A stretch of DNA of 62,584 nt from an uncultured Christensenella sp. Lineage in GTDB: Bacteria; Bacillota; Clostridia; Christensenellales; Borkfalkiaceae. The translations under genes were made by a program, and so were the position numbers. Shown here piece by piece: positions 39,903 through 47,364 of the stretch. Within the stretch, counting starts at the first letter, position 1; each line of letters begins with the position of its first letter. The notes beneath the pieces are model-generated. The model saw nothing but the letters and a program-made list of their open reading frames with translations. It did not search any database and was not told where the DNA came from. The stretch spans positions 1 to 62,584 of the forward strand of contig CAJUEO010000009.1 in assembly GCA_910585685.1 (NCBI GenBank). Direction: 5' to 3'.

Positions 39903-40970
39903 TCAATAGAGTTTAAGCACAAACAAATTGAGAAAAATAAAAACATAATACGCCGCAAGGCACAACAGCATAATTATTCCCGAAACTCTCGTAAGCGACT
40001 TCGTTTTGCCCCAGCACGAAGAAAATACAAGTATTGCCGCGAACAGCGAAACGCAGCCGCTTATAATTCCCTCGATACTGAACGGCAACCCGTTTGCGCC
40101 TGTACACAGTGCGCCCACTCCGCCTATCAAAAGTATGTTAGCTATATTGCTGCCTATTATATTGCCCGTAGCTATGCCGACGTCTCCCTTTTTTGCGGCG
40201 GACACCGAAGTTACAAGCTCGGGAAGCGAAGTTCCGAAGGCAACAACCGTCAAAGCGACTATTTCCGCAGGAATATGGAACAGCTCTTTTGCTATAAACT
40301 GTGCTGAACCGACGACAAGTTGCGCTCCGCCGACAACCATACCAAGCCCGACAACAGTAATTACAATTAAAAACCAAACTTTATTTTTCAGCGTTTCGTA
40401 GCCGAGCTTAATTTTCTGCCAAAAATTTTGAGCGGTTTGCGTTTCCACCCCATTGTCAACGTCAAAAGCAGTAGCTACTGCCGTGGCTTCTTCAAGTTGA
40501 ATTTTAGACTGTTTTTTAGCAAGTATTATGTTATAAACCATAAATCCGACGTAAAGAACTACCAAAATAAGTCCTTCCCACCATTCGAAACAGTTGCCGA
40601 AAGCGCCAAGCATTAAAAACAAAGCGCTTGTGACTACCAAAAACGGTAAGTCTATCAACCGTGTAGTGCGCTCGACGGGTAGCTTGCAAATGACCGCGGA
40701 AATACCGAGAATGAGAAAAATGTTTATTACGTTGCTGCCGAGAATATTGCCGACAATAAGTTCACCCGAACCGCCGAACGCGTCAGCCATAGTTACGGCA
40801 AGTTCGGGGGCGCTTGTTCCCAAAGCCACGACCGTCACGCCGATAATAAACGTGGAAACTTTTAATTTTTTTGCTATTCCCGACGCGCCGTCGACAAAAA
40901 AATCCGCACCCTTTACCAAAAGAACGAACCCTATCAGCAACAAAAATATTTCCAAAACTATATTTCCCAT
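39903..40970 (-). CDS. CaCA-family cation antiporter (YrbG-like)
   Basis: A 355-residue antiporter of about ten helices with two inverted alpha-repeats, GxxxTALGTSAPEL-like (VVALGTSAPELAVTMADA; VVAFGTSLPELVTSVSAA) and GNILGSNVINIFLILG / GNIIGSNIANILLIGG. Members exchange Ca2+ or Na+ for protons. The yybP-ykoY riboswitch in its leader, which senses Mn2+, argues that this transporter exports manganese (or Mn2+/Ca2+). GAGG precedes the ATG. Confidence 0.9.
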   Translation of the reverse strand: MGNIVLEIFLLLIGFVLLVKGADFFVDGASGIAKKLKVSTFIIGVTVVALGTSAPELAVTMADAFGGSGELIVGNILGSNVINIFLILGISAVICKLPVERTTRLIDLPFLVVTSALFLMLGAFGNCFEWWEGLILVVLYVGFMVYNIILAKKQSKIQLEEATAVATAFDVDNGVETQTAQNFWQKIKLGYETLKNKVWFLIVITVVGLGMVVGGAQLVVGSAQFIAKELFHIPAEIVALTVVAFGTSLPELVTSVSAAKKGDVGIATGNIIGSNIANILLIGGVGALCTGANGLPFSIEGIISGCVSLFAAILVFSSCWGKTKSLTRVSGIIMLLCLAAYYVFIFLNLFVLKLY

Positions 40971-41001
40971 TTTAACCTCACACTATATTTTAGCCTAATA
41001 A

Positions 41002-41048
41002 ATAAAAAATAAGACTTTCGACTTAAATTTCTTTAAGTCAAAAGTCTT
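41002..41048 (-). terminator. Riboswitch-controlled terminator
   Basis: Stem 41011-41048 (AAGACTTTTGACTTAAA / TTTAAGTCGAAAGTCTT on the minus strand) and the tail ATTTTTTATT. The 5' arm begins with AAGACTTTT, which is also the 3' strand of riboswitch stem P1, so the two structures exclude each other. Confidence 0.8.
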
Positions 41049-41128
41049 GTTCCTTAAACTTTAAGGGGTCACGGCACGATTTAAAAATCGGGGTCTGTTG
41101 CCGTAAACCTTATAACTACTCCCTTTTA
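41040..41128 (-). promoter_or_regulatory. yybP-ykoY (manganese) riboswitch
   Basis: The minus-strand leader begins AAAAGGGAGTAG and ends AACAAGACTTTT, the conserved P1 borders of this class. GTGACC, then CCTT/AAGG, lies just before the 3' border, as in known members. P1 (AAAAG/CTTTT) shares its 3' strand with a terminator, so ligand binding would prevent termination and turn on the antiporter gene. The match is by eye to the class consensus. Confidence 0.75.
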
Positions 41129-41136
41129 ACAATTTT

Positions 41137-41165
41137 ATGATAACCGATTAATTTTTGTCTGTCAA
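41137..41165 (-). promoter_or_regulatory. Promoter of the riboswitch transcript
   Basis: Minus-strand TTGACA (41160-41165), 17-bp spacer, TATCAT (41137-41142). It lies in the 3' end of nnr, and the start falls about 2 nt before the riboswitch. Confidence 0.65.
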
Positions 41166-42584
41166 GTGTTTTACCGAAAAATGTAAATTTTTTAATATGT
41201 CAGCCGCCGTCGCACAATAATCGCTTTTTTCTTTCGACGAAATCTCCGCAGCAAGCCCCAAAGCCGTTACGCCGCAAACGGCGGCGTCGTACACGCAAAG
41301 TCCACGAGCAAGGCTGCCGCATATAAAACCCGAAAGCATATCTCCGCTGCCGCCCTTTGCAAGCGCACTGCTGCCTTTAACGTTGATAAACGTCTTATAA
41401 CCGTCGCATATAACGCTTGAACAAGACTTCAATACAACGCAAACTTTATATTCGTCAGCAAACTTTTTTGCATGTTCTATCGGGCTGTTTTGAACGTCTT
41501 GTACGCTGCATTTCGTTAAGCGGGCAAACTCCTTAATATGCGGAGTTATCAAAACCTCGCACTTTTTATTTTTTAATATTTCTACACCGTATTTTGCAAG
41601 TGCATTCAAACCGTCGGCGTCGATTAAAAGTTTTCCCGTATAGTTCTCTAAAATATATTTTATTCTTTGATACAGCTCTTTGCTTACACCGCAACCCATT
41701 CCGATCGCAACGGCTTGACTGTTTATATCTAAATCTTCCGAATATATTACCTGAGGAAACTTGACCGCCATAGCATATTTCAATTTTTCGCAAGTTGCAA
41801 GCTTGACGTAGCCGCAGCCCGACCGCAGCGCACCCTGCACAGCCAAAACCGCAGCACCCGGATATTTTTCGCAACCTGCAACAATACTTGCCGCACCGTA
41901 AGTTCCCTTATTTGAATTTCGCTTGCGCTTTCCAAACAGCGCTTCGTTTAAAGAAAAATTAGTCAACGCATAGTTGTCTTTCGGGCGGGTAATGCCTATA
42001 TCTTTTTTAACTATTTTACCGCAACGGTCAAGCCCGTCGTTTAAAAGCATTCCCGTCTTTAACTCTCCGATTGCAACCGTCTTATCAGCCTTGACGCACA
42101 CGCCCATTACAAGACCGCTGTCACTGTTAAGTCCGCTTGGAATATCTGCGGAAATAACGTATGCTCCGCAAGAATTTATATTGTTTATAACTTCGGCAAA
42201 AGCACCTTCCACAGGTCGGCTGAGCCCTGTTCCGAAAATGCAGTCAACTATGATTGCCCCCGTAATATGCCGCAAATAAACCCCTTTGTACCTGTCTTTT
42301 TCGCGCTTGCAGTCTGCCGATAAATTGCCCTCGACAGCGTAAACTTTTACGTCGAAACCGCGGTTTTTCAACTCGGTAGCGCAGACATATCCGTCACCGC
42401 CGTTATTGCCCGTACCGCACACAACCGACACGCTCTTTGAATTCAAGCTGTTTAATGTTGTTTCCACTTCGTCGGCTAATGCAACTCCTGCCCTGCTCAT
42501 CAAGGTTTCGGAAGAAATTTTCAGGGTGTTTATAGTATATCTATCCGCCTCGCGCATTTCGTCGCTTGTCAAAACCCGTTCCAT
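41148..42584 (-). CDS. nnr: Bifunctional NAD(P)HX epimerase/dehydratase
   Basis: A 478-residue fusion. The N-terminal half is the YjeF-N epimerase (SVVCGTGNNGGDGYVCA; VDCIFGTGLSRPVEG). The C-terminal half is the ADP/ATP-dependent dehydratase (GTYGAASIVAGCEKYPGAA; NVKGSSALAKGGSGDMLSGFI). It repairs hydrated NADH and NADPH. Its ATG overlaps the birA stop codon (TAATG), so translation is coupled. Confidence 0.93.
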   Translation of the reverse strand: MERVLTSDEMREADRYTINTLKISSETLMSRAGVALADEVETTLNSLNSKSVSVVCGTGNNGGDGYVCATELKNRGFDVKVYAVEGNLSADCKREKDRYKGVYLRHITGAIIVDCIFGTGLSRPVEGAFAEVINNINSCGAYVISADIPSGLNSDSGLVMGVCVKADKTVAIGELKTGMLLNDGLDRCGKIVKKDIGITRPKDNYALTNFSLNEALFGKRKRNSNKGTYGAASIVAGCEKYPGAAVLAVQGALRSGCGYVKLATCEKLKYAMAVKFPQVIYSEDLDINSQAVAIGMGCGVSKELYQRIKYILENYTGKLLIDADGLNALAKYGVEILKNKKCEVLITPHIKEFARLTKCSVQDVQNSPIEHAKKFADEYKVCVVLKSCSSVICDGYKTFINVKGSSALAKGGSGDMLSGFICGSLARGLCVYDAAVCGVTALGLAAEISSKEKSDYCATAADILKNLHFSVKHLTDKN

Positions 42585-43264
42585 TAAAACCTTAAAGAGA
42601 CCTCCGCCGAACTTATTTTAAGTATTTTTCCGCCGTCATCGACGATTAAACGCCCGTCGGCGGCAATATCTACAGCCAAAACAATTTTTTGATTATCCGA
42701 AGTTTTTAAAATTACGCTTTTACCCAGCCAATTTATATAGCGCTTATAATCGGACAATGAAAAATGTTTTTCAAGGTTAGATATATATACATTCAAAACC
42801 TCGTCAAGGTCATAAATTTTGCCTGTAATTTGGCGCATCGATATGGCAATATCGCTTAACTTTTCGCTTAAAATATTGTTTACGTTTATACCTGAACCGA
42901 CGATTGACCGCGTAATATACCCGTTTGAACAGCTATTTTCAATCAAAGTGCCGCAAATTTTTTTGCCGTCTACAAGGACGTCGTTAGACCAACGTATTAC
43001 AGGCGCGATATCGAAATATTCAAGAGTTTTACACACTGCGACACAGCCGTCCATCAAAATTTGAAAGGCGTTTTCGGCTTTAAAATCTTTCGAATGCCGC
43101 ATTACGGAAACATACAGACCGCCGTCACACGACTCGAAACTTCTGCCCTTGGTGCCTTTGCCGCCTGTTTGCCGCCTGGAAATTACGAGTACGTCGTCTT
43201 TGAAATTTTCTCGCTTGCAGAACTCGTTAGTAGAGTCCACTTCGTCAAGTTTAATTATCCTCAT
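42584..43264 (-). CDS. birA: Biotin-protein ligase, short form
   Basis: About 226 residues. The catalytic core alone is present, without the N-terminal DNA-binding domain of bifunctional BirA. Motifs: VDSTNEF, RRQTGGKGTKGRSF (biotinyl-AMP loop, variant of GRGRxGR), SVMRHS, WSNDVLVDGKKICGTLIE, and GSGINVN. It attaches biotin to carboxylase carrier proteins. The ATG at 43264 lies within the last codons of recX; the upstream 16 residues of the longer frame are not family-like. Confidence 0.9.
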   Translation of the reverse strand: MRIIKLDEVDSTNEFCKRENFKDDVLVISRRQTGGKGTKGRSFESCDGGLYVSVMRHSKDFKAENAFQILMDGCVAVCKTLEYFDIAPVIRWSNDVLVDGKKICGTLIENSCSNGYITRSIVGSGINVNNILSEKLSDIAISMRQITGKIYDLDEVLNVYISNLEKHFSLSDYKRYINWLGKSVILKTSDNQKIVLAVDIAADGRLIVDDGGKILKISSAEVSLRF

Positions 43265-43865
43265 CGTCAATGTCGTAACTGTCCAAAGCCGACTTTGCAG
43301 TATCGTACGCAAACCCCTTTGACAGCAAATACTTAAACCCCTTGTATAAATTTTCCCGACTGTTTTCCTTGCCGCGCATATACTTTTTCAATATTGCCGA
43401 AACTTCGTTTTCGTCCTCCACCACTTCGTCTAAAACGCTCGATATTACGCTTCTTTCAACGCCTCGTTTTAAAAGCTCGGCTTCAATGGCGCGCTTGCCC
43501 TTTCCCGATACGCAATTGATATACGCCCGACAATATGCCTCGTCGTCGACGTAATTATAATATTCAAGCCGCTCCATAACATACATAATTACAGCCTGTG
43601 TATAGCCCTTTTTTTCAAGATAATCACGAACCTGTCTTTTGGTTTTTATCGCAGAGAGATAATTTAAAGCCTTGTCGAGAGCCTGACTTTTTTCGGTTTC
43701 CAACTGAATTTCGTCAAGCTTTTTCAAGTCAATCTGCATACCGACTTTCAAGCAGTAACGAACAGCGACTTCAAGCTTTATTCCGCAATAAAATCTGCCG
43801 TCAACGTAAACGTTGCAGCGCAGCTTGTCCTTTTTCTGTGGTTCGATTAGCGTTATTTCCGACAT
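43251..43865 (-). CDS. recX: RecX-family regulatory protein
   Basis: A 204-residue helical protein with three RecX repeats: ALNYLSAIKTKRQVRDYLEKKGYTQ, VIMYVMERLEYYNYVDDEAYCRAYI, GKRAIEAELLKRGVERSVI. RecX inhibits RecA filaments. No recA is in the window. It overlaps birA by 14 bp and follows yigZ closely. Confidence 0.88.
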   Translation of the reverse strand: MSEITLIEPQKKDKLRCNVYVDGRFYCGIKLEVAVRYCLKVGMQIDLKKLDEIQLETEKSQALDKALNYLSAIKTKRQVRDYLEKKGYTQAVIMYVMERLEYYNYVDDEAYCRAYINCVSGKGKRAIEAELLKRGVERSVISSVLDEVVEDENEVSAILKKYMRGKENSRENLYKGFKYLLSKGFAYDTAKSALDSYDIDDEDN

Positions 43866-43867
43866 AA

Positions 43868-44500
43868 TTACAACTTGAACGGGAAAAAATATTCCCTTAT
43901 TTTTTGCAACTTCACCCTTCCGTTTAGTCTGTTTACAAGCGCGGAAGTAAAATTTTGCTCGTTGGATTTTTTTATTGCGACGGTAAAAACCGCTTCGCTT
44001 GCATATTCCGTACCCAAAACGTCCGCATCCGTGCTTTCAAAATAGCGCGTTGCCGCGTCGACAAGCGGATAATCTACAAATATTTTCAGCTCCGAACACG
44101 TTTCGTAAATAACCTTTTGCGCCGCGTCGAGATTTTCCGCAACGCCGCCCGAATATGCACGCACAAGTCCGCCAGTGCCGAGTTTAATTCCACCGAAATA
44201 ACGCGTTACAACTACCGCTATCTGAAACAATTTTTTATTTTTCAGCACTTCAAGCATAGGCATACCTGCCGTACCCTGCGGCTCTCCGTCGTCTGAAAAT
44301 CTTAAAAAATTGCCGAGTTCGTCGCATATATAGGCATAGCAGTTGTGCGTTGCGTCGGCGTATTTTTTTGATATTTCACAAATAAAAGCGCGCGCCTCAT
44401 CTTCGCCTTCGACGTGCCGCGAAGTCGTGATAAAGCGCGATTTTTCAATTATTTTTTGAGTTTGACACTCGCCCGAAACGGACATATACCTGTCAATCAT
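43868..44500 (-). CDS. yigZ: YigZ/IMPACT-family protein
   Basis: A 210-residue protein: EKSRFITTSRHVEGEDEARAFI, DATHNCYAYI, FSDDGEPQGTAGMPML and VVTRYFGGIKLGTGGLVRAYS are the UPF0029/IMPACT signature, with a C-terminal ferredoxin-like domain. The biochemical role is unclear; eukaryotic IMPACT regulates GCN2. The start overlaps the last base of tyrS. Confidence 0.9.
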   Translation of the reverse strand: MIDRYMSVSGECQTQKIIEKSRFITTSRHVEGEDEARAFICEISKKYADATHNCYAYICDELGNFLRFSDDGEPQGTAGMPMLEVLKNKKLFQIAVVVTRYFGGIKLGTGGLVRAYSGGVAENLDAAQKVIYETCSELKIFVDYPLVDAATRYFESTDADVLGTEYASEAVFTVAIKKSNEQNFTSALVNRLNGRVKLQKIREYFFPFKL

Positions 44501-45684
44501 TATTCTATAATAATTTTAATATGAACTTTTTTGCCCTTGTGAATGACGTCTCCGCTGTTAACGGGCGCATTTATGTCGGTAACTTTTTCCTCACCTATGG
44601 ATACGCCGCCCTGCTGAATAAGCCGCCTTGCCTCTCCGTTTGAAGCGCATATTCCGGCAGCGACAAGTACGGGAATTATAGTTTTTGACTCGACGCTTAC
44701 ACGCTTTTCGGGAAGCTCTCCGCCGCCGCCGAAAGCCGCCTTTGCCATTGCCTGCGCCTTTTGCGCCTTTTCTTCTCCGTGGACAAGCTTTGTAAGCTCG
44801 AAAGCGAGAATTTCCTTTTTCTCATTTATGCGGTTATCCGCCCAACTTTCCATTTGTTCGATTTCGTCAATGGAAATAAACGTGAGCATTTTTATACATT
44901 TCATAACGTCGGCGTCGTCGACGTTGCGCCAATATTGATAAAAGTCGTACGCGCTTGTCTTGTTTTCGTCGAGCCATACAGCGCCTTTTGCCGTTTTGCC
45001 CATTTTTTTACCTTCGCTGTTTAAAAGCAAAGTGATAGTCATAGCATAGGCGTCTTTGCCAGATTTTTTGCGGATAAGCTCGGTTCCTGCAAGCATATTT
45101 GACCACTGATCGTCACCGCCGAACTGCATATTGCAACCGTACTTTTCGCTCAGATGCCAAAAATCGTACGCCTGCATAATCATATAGTTAAATTCAAGGA
45201 AGGAAAGTCCCTTTTCCATACGCTGTTTATAGCACTCTGCACGCAACATATTATTTACGGTAAAGCACGCGCCAACCTCGCGTAAAAGGTCAATATAATT
45301 CAAATCAAGCAGCCAATCGGCGTTATTTACGATAAGCGCCTTGTCCTCTCCGAACTCGATAAAGCGCTCCATCTGTTTTTTAAAGCACTCGCAATTTTTT
45401 TGAATTGTTTCGGACGTGAGCATAGAGCGCATATCCGTTCTGCCCGTGGGGTCGCCTATATAGCCCGTGCCGCCGCCGAGAAGCACAACGGGCTTATTGC
45501 CTGCCATTTGTAGCCTTTTCATAAGACAAAGCGCCATAAAGTGCCCTACATGCAAACTGTCCGCCGTAGGGTCAAAGCCGATATAAAACCTTGCTCCGCC
45601 TCCGTTTATAAGTTGTTTTATTTCTTCTTTATCGGTAACTTGAGCTACAAGTCCCCTCTTTTCAAGTTCTTCGTAAATACCCAT
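44500..45684 (-). CDS. tyrS: Tyrosyl-tRNA synthetase
   Basis: A 394-residue class I synthetase. HVGHFM is the HIGH motif; GGDDQWSNM binds tyrosine; KKMGKTAKGAVWL is the KMSKS loop in the KMGK form of this family. A C-terminal S4 domain (ASNGEARRLIQQGGVSI) binds the tRNA. No T-box is in the short 70-bp leader, although tyrS is often T-box-regulated in Firmicutes. Confidence 0.95.
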   Translation of the reverse strand: MGIYEELEKRGLVAQVTDKEEIKQLINGGGARFYIGFDPTADSLHVGHFMALCLMKRLQMAGNKPVVLLGGGTGYIGDPTGRTDMRSMLTSETIQKNCECFKKQMERFIEFGEDKALIVNNADWLLDLNYIDLLREVGACFTVNNMLRAECYKQRMEKGLSFLEFNYMIMQAYDFWHLSEKYGCNMQFGGDDQWSNMLAGTELIRKKSGKDAYAMTITLLLNSEGKKMGKTAKGAVWLDENKTSAYDFYQYWRNVDDADVMKCIKMLTFISIDEIEQMESWADNRINEKKEILAFELTKLVHGEEKAQKAQAMAKAAFGGGGELPEKRVSVESKTIIPVLVAAGICASNGEARRLIQQGGVSIGEEKVTDINAPVNSGDVIHKGKKVHIKIIIE

Positions 45685-45713
45685 AACTTGCTCCTTGACA
45701 AATTTTCCCGTTT

Positions 45714-45742
45714 ATTATAGCAAACTTACGGATATTTTGCAA
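45714..45742 (-). promoter_or_regulatory. tyrS promoter
   Basis: Minus-strand TTGCAA (45737-45742), 17-bp spacer, TATAAT (45714-45719), 29 nt before the start codon. Confidence 0.7.
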
Positions 45743-45753
45743 TTAAATATATG

Positions 45754-46458
45754 TTAATCTGTAAAAAAGTCGTCCTTGTGTAAATTTTCCCTTGCCTTTT
45801 CTATAGCGCGTTTTTCTATTCTGGATATGTACGAGCGCGATATCCCCAATTTTTTCGCGACCTCACGCTGAGGCATTGCCACGCCGTCCTCTAAGCCGTA
45901 ACGCATCGATAGAATGGTAAACTCGCGCATGTTCAAAAAATCTTTGAGTTTAGCTACAAATTTTTCGCGCTGAATGCTTTTTTCCACCTGCGAAAACACA
46001 TTTTCTTCCTTTTCGGACAACAAATCCATTAAAGTGAGCTCGTTTCCGTCCTTATCGGTTCCGACGGGGTCGGTCAACGAAACTGTGTTTTTATGCTTTT
46101 TGCCCGAACGGAGCAGCATTAAAATTTCGTTTTCTATGCAGCGTGCAGTGTACGTTGCAAGCTGGGTGCCCTTGCCGTCTTTATAAGTATTTATAGCCTT
46201 TATAAGCCCTATCGAGCCTACCGACAGTAAATCGTCGGTTTCCGCCGCACCAGAATATTTTTTGACAATGTGCGCAACAAGGCGCATATTGTGCTTTATT
46301 AAAATTTCCTTTGCCTCTTTATTGCCCGAGCGCGCAAGCTCCAAATACTTTTTTTCGTCCTCGGATGAAAGCGGCTTCGGAAAAGTTCCTTTATTTTGAA
46401 TGAGCCCCGTAAAAAAGAAAATTTTTGTTAAAAGAACATTTAAAAAATCAAAAAACAT
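45754..46458 (-). CDS. Sporulation sigma factor, SigK/SigE type
   Basis: A 234-residue sigma-70 factor. Region 2: LIKHNMRLVAHIVKKYSGAAETDDLLSVGSIGLIKAINTYKDGKGTQLATYTARCIENEILMLLR positions lie at about 54-118. Region 4: MRYGLEDGVAMPQREVAKKLGISRSYISRIEKRAIEKAR. The short N-terminus, MFFDFLNVLLTKIFFFTG and FPKPLSSEDEKKYLE, matches processed mother-cell sigma factors, most like SigK. It implies a spore-forming ancestry. The start codon and Shine-Dalgarno lie in an inverted repeat (46451-46489). Confidence 0.85.
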   Translation of the reverse strand: MFFDFLNVLLTKIFFFTGLIQNKGTFPKPLSSEDEKKYLELARSGNKEAKEILIKHNMRLVAHIVKKYSGAAETDDLLSVGSIGLIKAINTYKDGKGTQLATYTARCIENEILMLLRSGKKHKNTVSLTDPVGTDKDGNELTLMDLLSEKEENVFSQVEKSIQREKFVAKLKDFLNMREFTILSMRYGLEDGVAMPQREVAKKLGISRSYISRIEKRAIEKARENLHKDDFFTD

Positions 46459-46489
46459 ATGCCGTCACCTCTTGATAGCATATGTTTTT
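46451..46489 (-). promoter_or_regulatory. Hairpin enclosing the sigma-factor start site
   Basis: An 11-bp perfect inverted repeat AAAAACATATG/CATATGTTTTT (46451-46461 and 46479-46489). On the mRNA the Shine-Dalgarno AGAGGTGA is in the 17-nt loop and the start codon is in the 3' arm, so folding would limit initiation. Confidence 0.6.
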
Positions 46490-46516
46490 GACAGTTTGTA
46501 CTATTCGACAAATTTT

Positions 46517-47359
46517 TTAATTTTTACAATTATTTATAACGGATACAAGTTTACCTTTTACTATTACAAAACTTACGGCTTCTCCCTCTTCGAAATAATC
46601 TCTTGTATATGCAAAGTATTGTTTACCGTCCGCCTCGATTGCAAGCCTGTATTTTACTCCTATTATCCTTGTTGTGTGATAGCGTCTGCTTCCGCTTGTG
46701 CTTGTAGAGCTTGAAAATACGCAAAATAAGACAACTCCGTTCAGCACGTTTGAACCGTCGGCATTGGGCTTGCCGCCCCTTAGCGACAACTGTTCCAAAA
46801 TTATTTTGACTATGAGAGAAATTAAAATTGTGCCGCCGAATATTGCAAAACATACAATCGAGCCGATCAAAATATTTAAAATTGCGAACACAACAATCAA
46901 TGCGAAATCGGTCATTAAAAAACCGAAAAACAGCCAACCGAATATCTTTTCTCTGTCCTTTGCAAACCGATAGTTATTTGCGACGTGACGGGCGTGATAT
47001 TCTCCGCTTCGTATTCTGCTTTCATATCCGTACGAAGAATTTATTGCGTTTAATTCATCTATTTCCTCTTTTCTGCCAAACGACGTTTCCGAGTCTGCTG
47101 AATTCGGAGTTGCCGCTTCCGAGTCCGTTGAAGTCGGGGTTTCCGAACTATATGACGAGCCGCCCAATCTTCCCGTAATCATAAGAATAAGCCCTACTAC
47201 CACTAAGACAAATATACATACGGGAACACCTATGGACAAAATAATAAAGCCCATATCGGTCAAAAACTTGTTACCCGAAAAAGTGCCGCATAAGACGCAA
47301 ATCAACCCGATTCCAAAAGGAATAAAAATCAATAAACTTAATTTCGTTAACTTTTTCAT
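46517..47359 (-). CDS. Multi-pass membrane protein, unknown function
   Basis: A 280-residue protein with four predicted membrane helices: two at about 8-62 and two at about 140-190. A Ser/Thr/Glu-rich linker (about 68-95) joins them. The C-terminal 80 residues (RIIGVKYRLAIEADGKQYFAYTRDYFEEGEAV) may form a small beta domain. No family recognised. It starts 5 nt after the ABC exporter gene's stop codon, with no clear Shine-Dalgarno, so it is probably co-translated with that exporter. Confidence 0.7.
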   Translation of the reverse strand: MKKLTKLSLLIFIPFGIGLICVLCGTFSGNKFLTDMGFIILSIGVPVCIFVLVVVGLILMITGRLGGSSYSSETPTSTDSEAATPNSADSETSFGRKEEIDELNAINSSYGYESRIRSGEYHARHVANNYRFAKDREKIFGWLFFGFLMTDFALIVVFAILNILIGSIVCFAIFGGTILISLIVKIILEQLSLRGGKPNADGSNVLNGVVLFCVFSSSTSTSGSRRYHTTRIIGVKYRLAIEADGKQYFAYTRDYFEEGEAVSFVIVKGKLVSVINNCKN

Positions 47360-47364
47360 AAACT

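Noticed and set aside
45685..45753. T-box leader before tyrS
   Set aside because: Only about 70 bp separate tyrS from the sigma gene, with a promoter inside; too short for a T-box.
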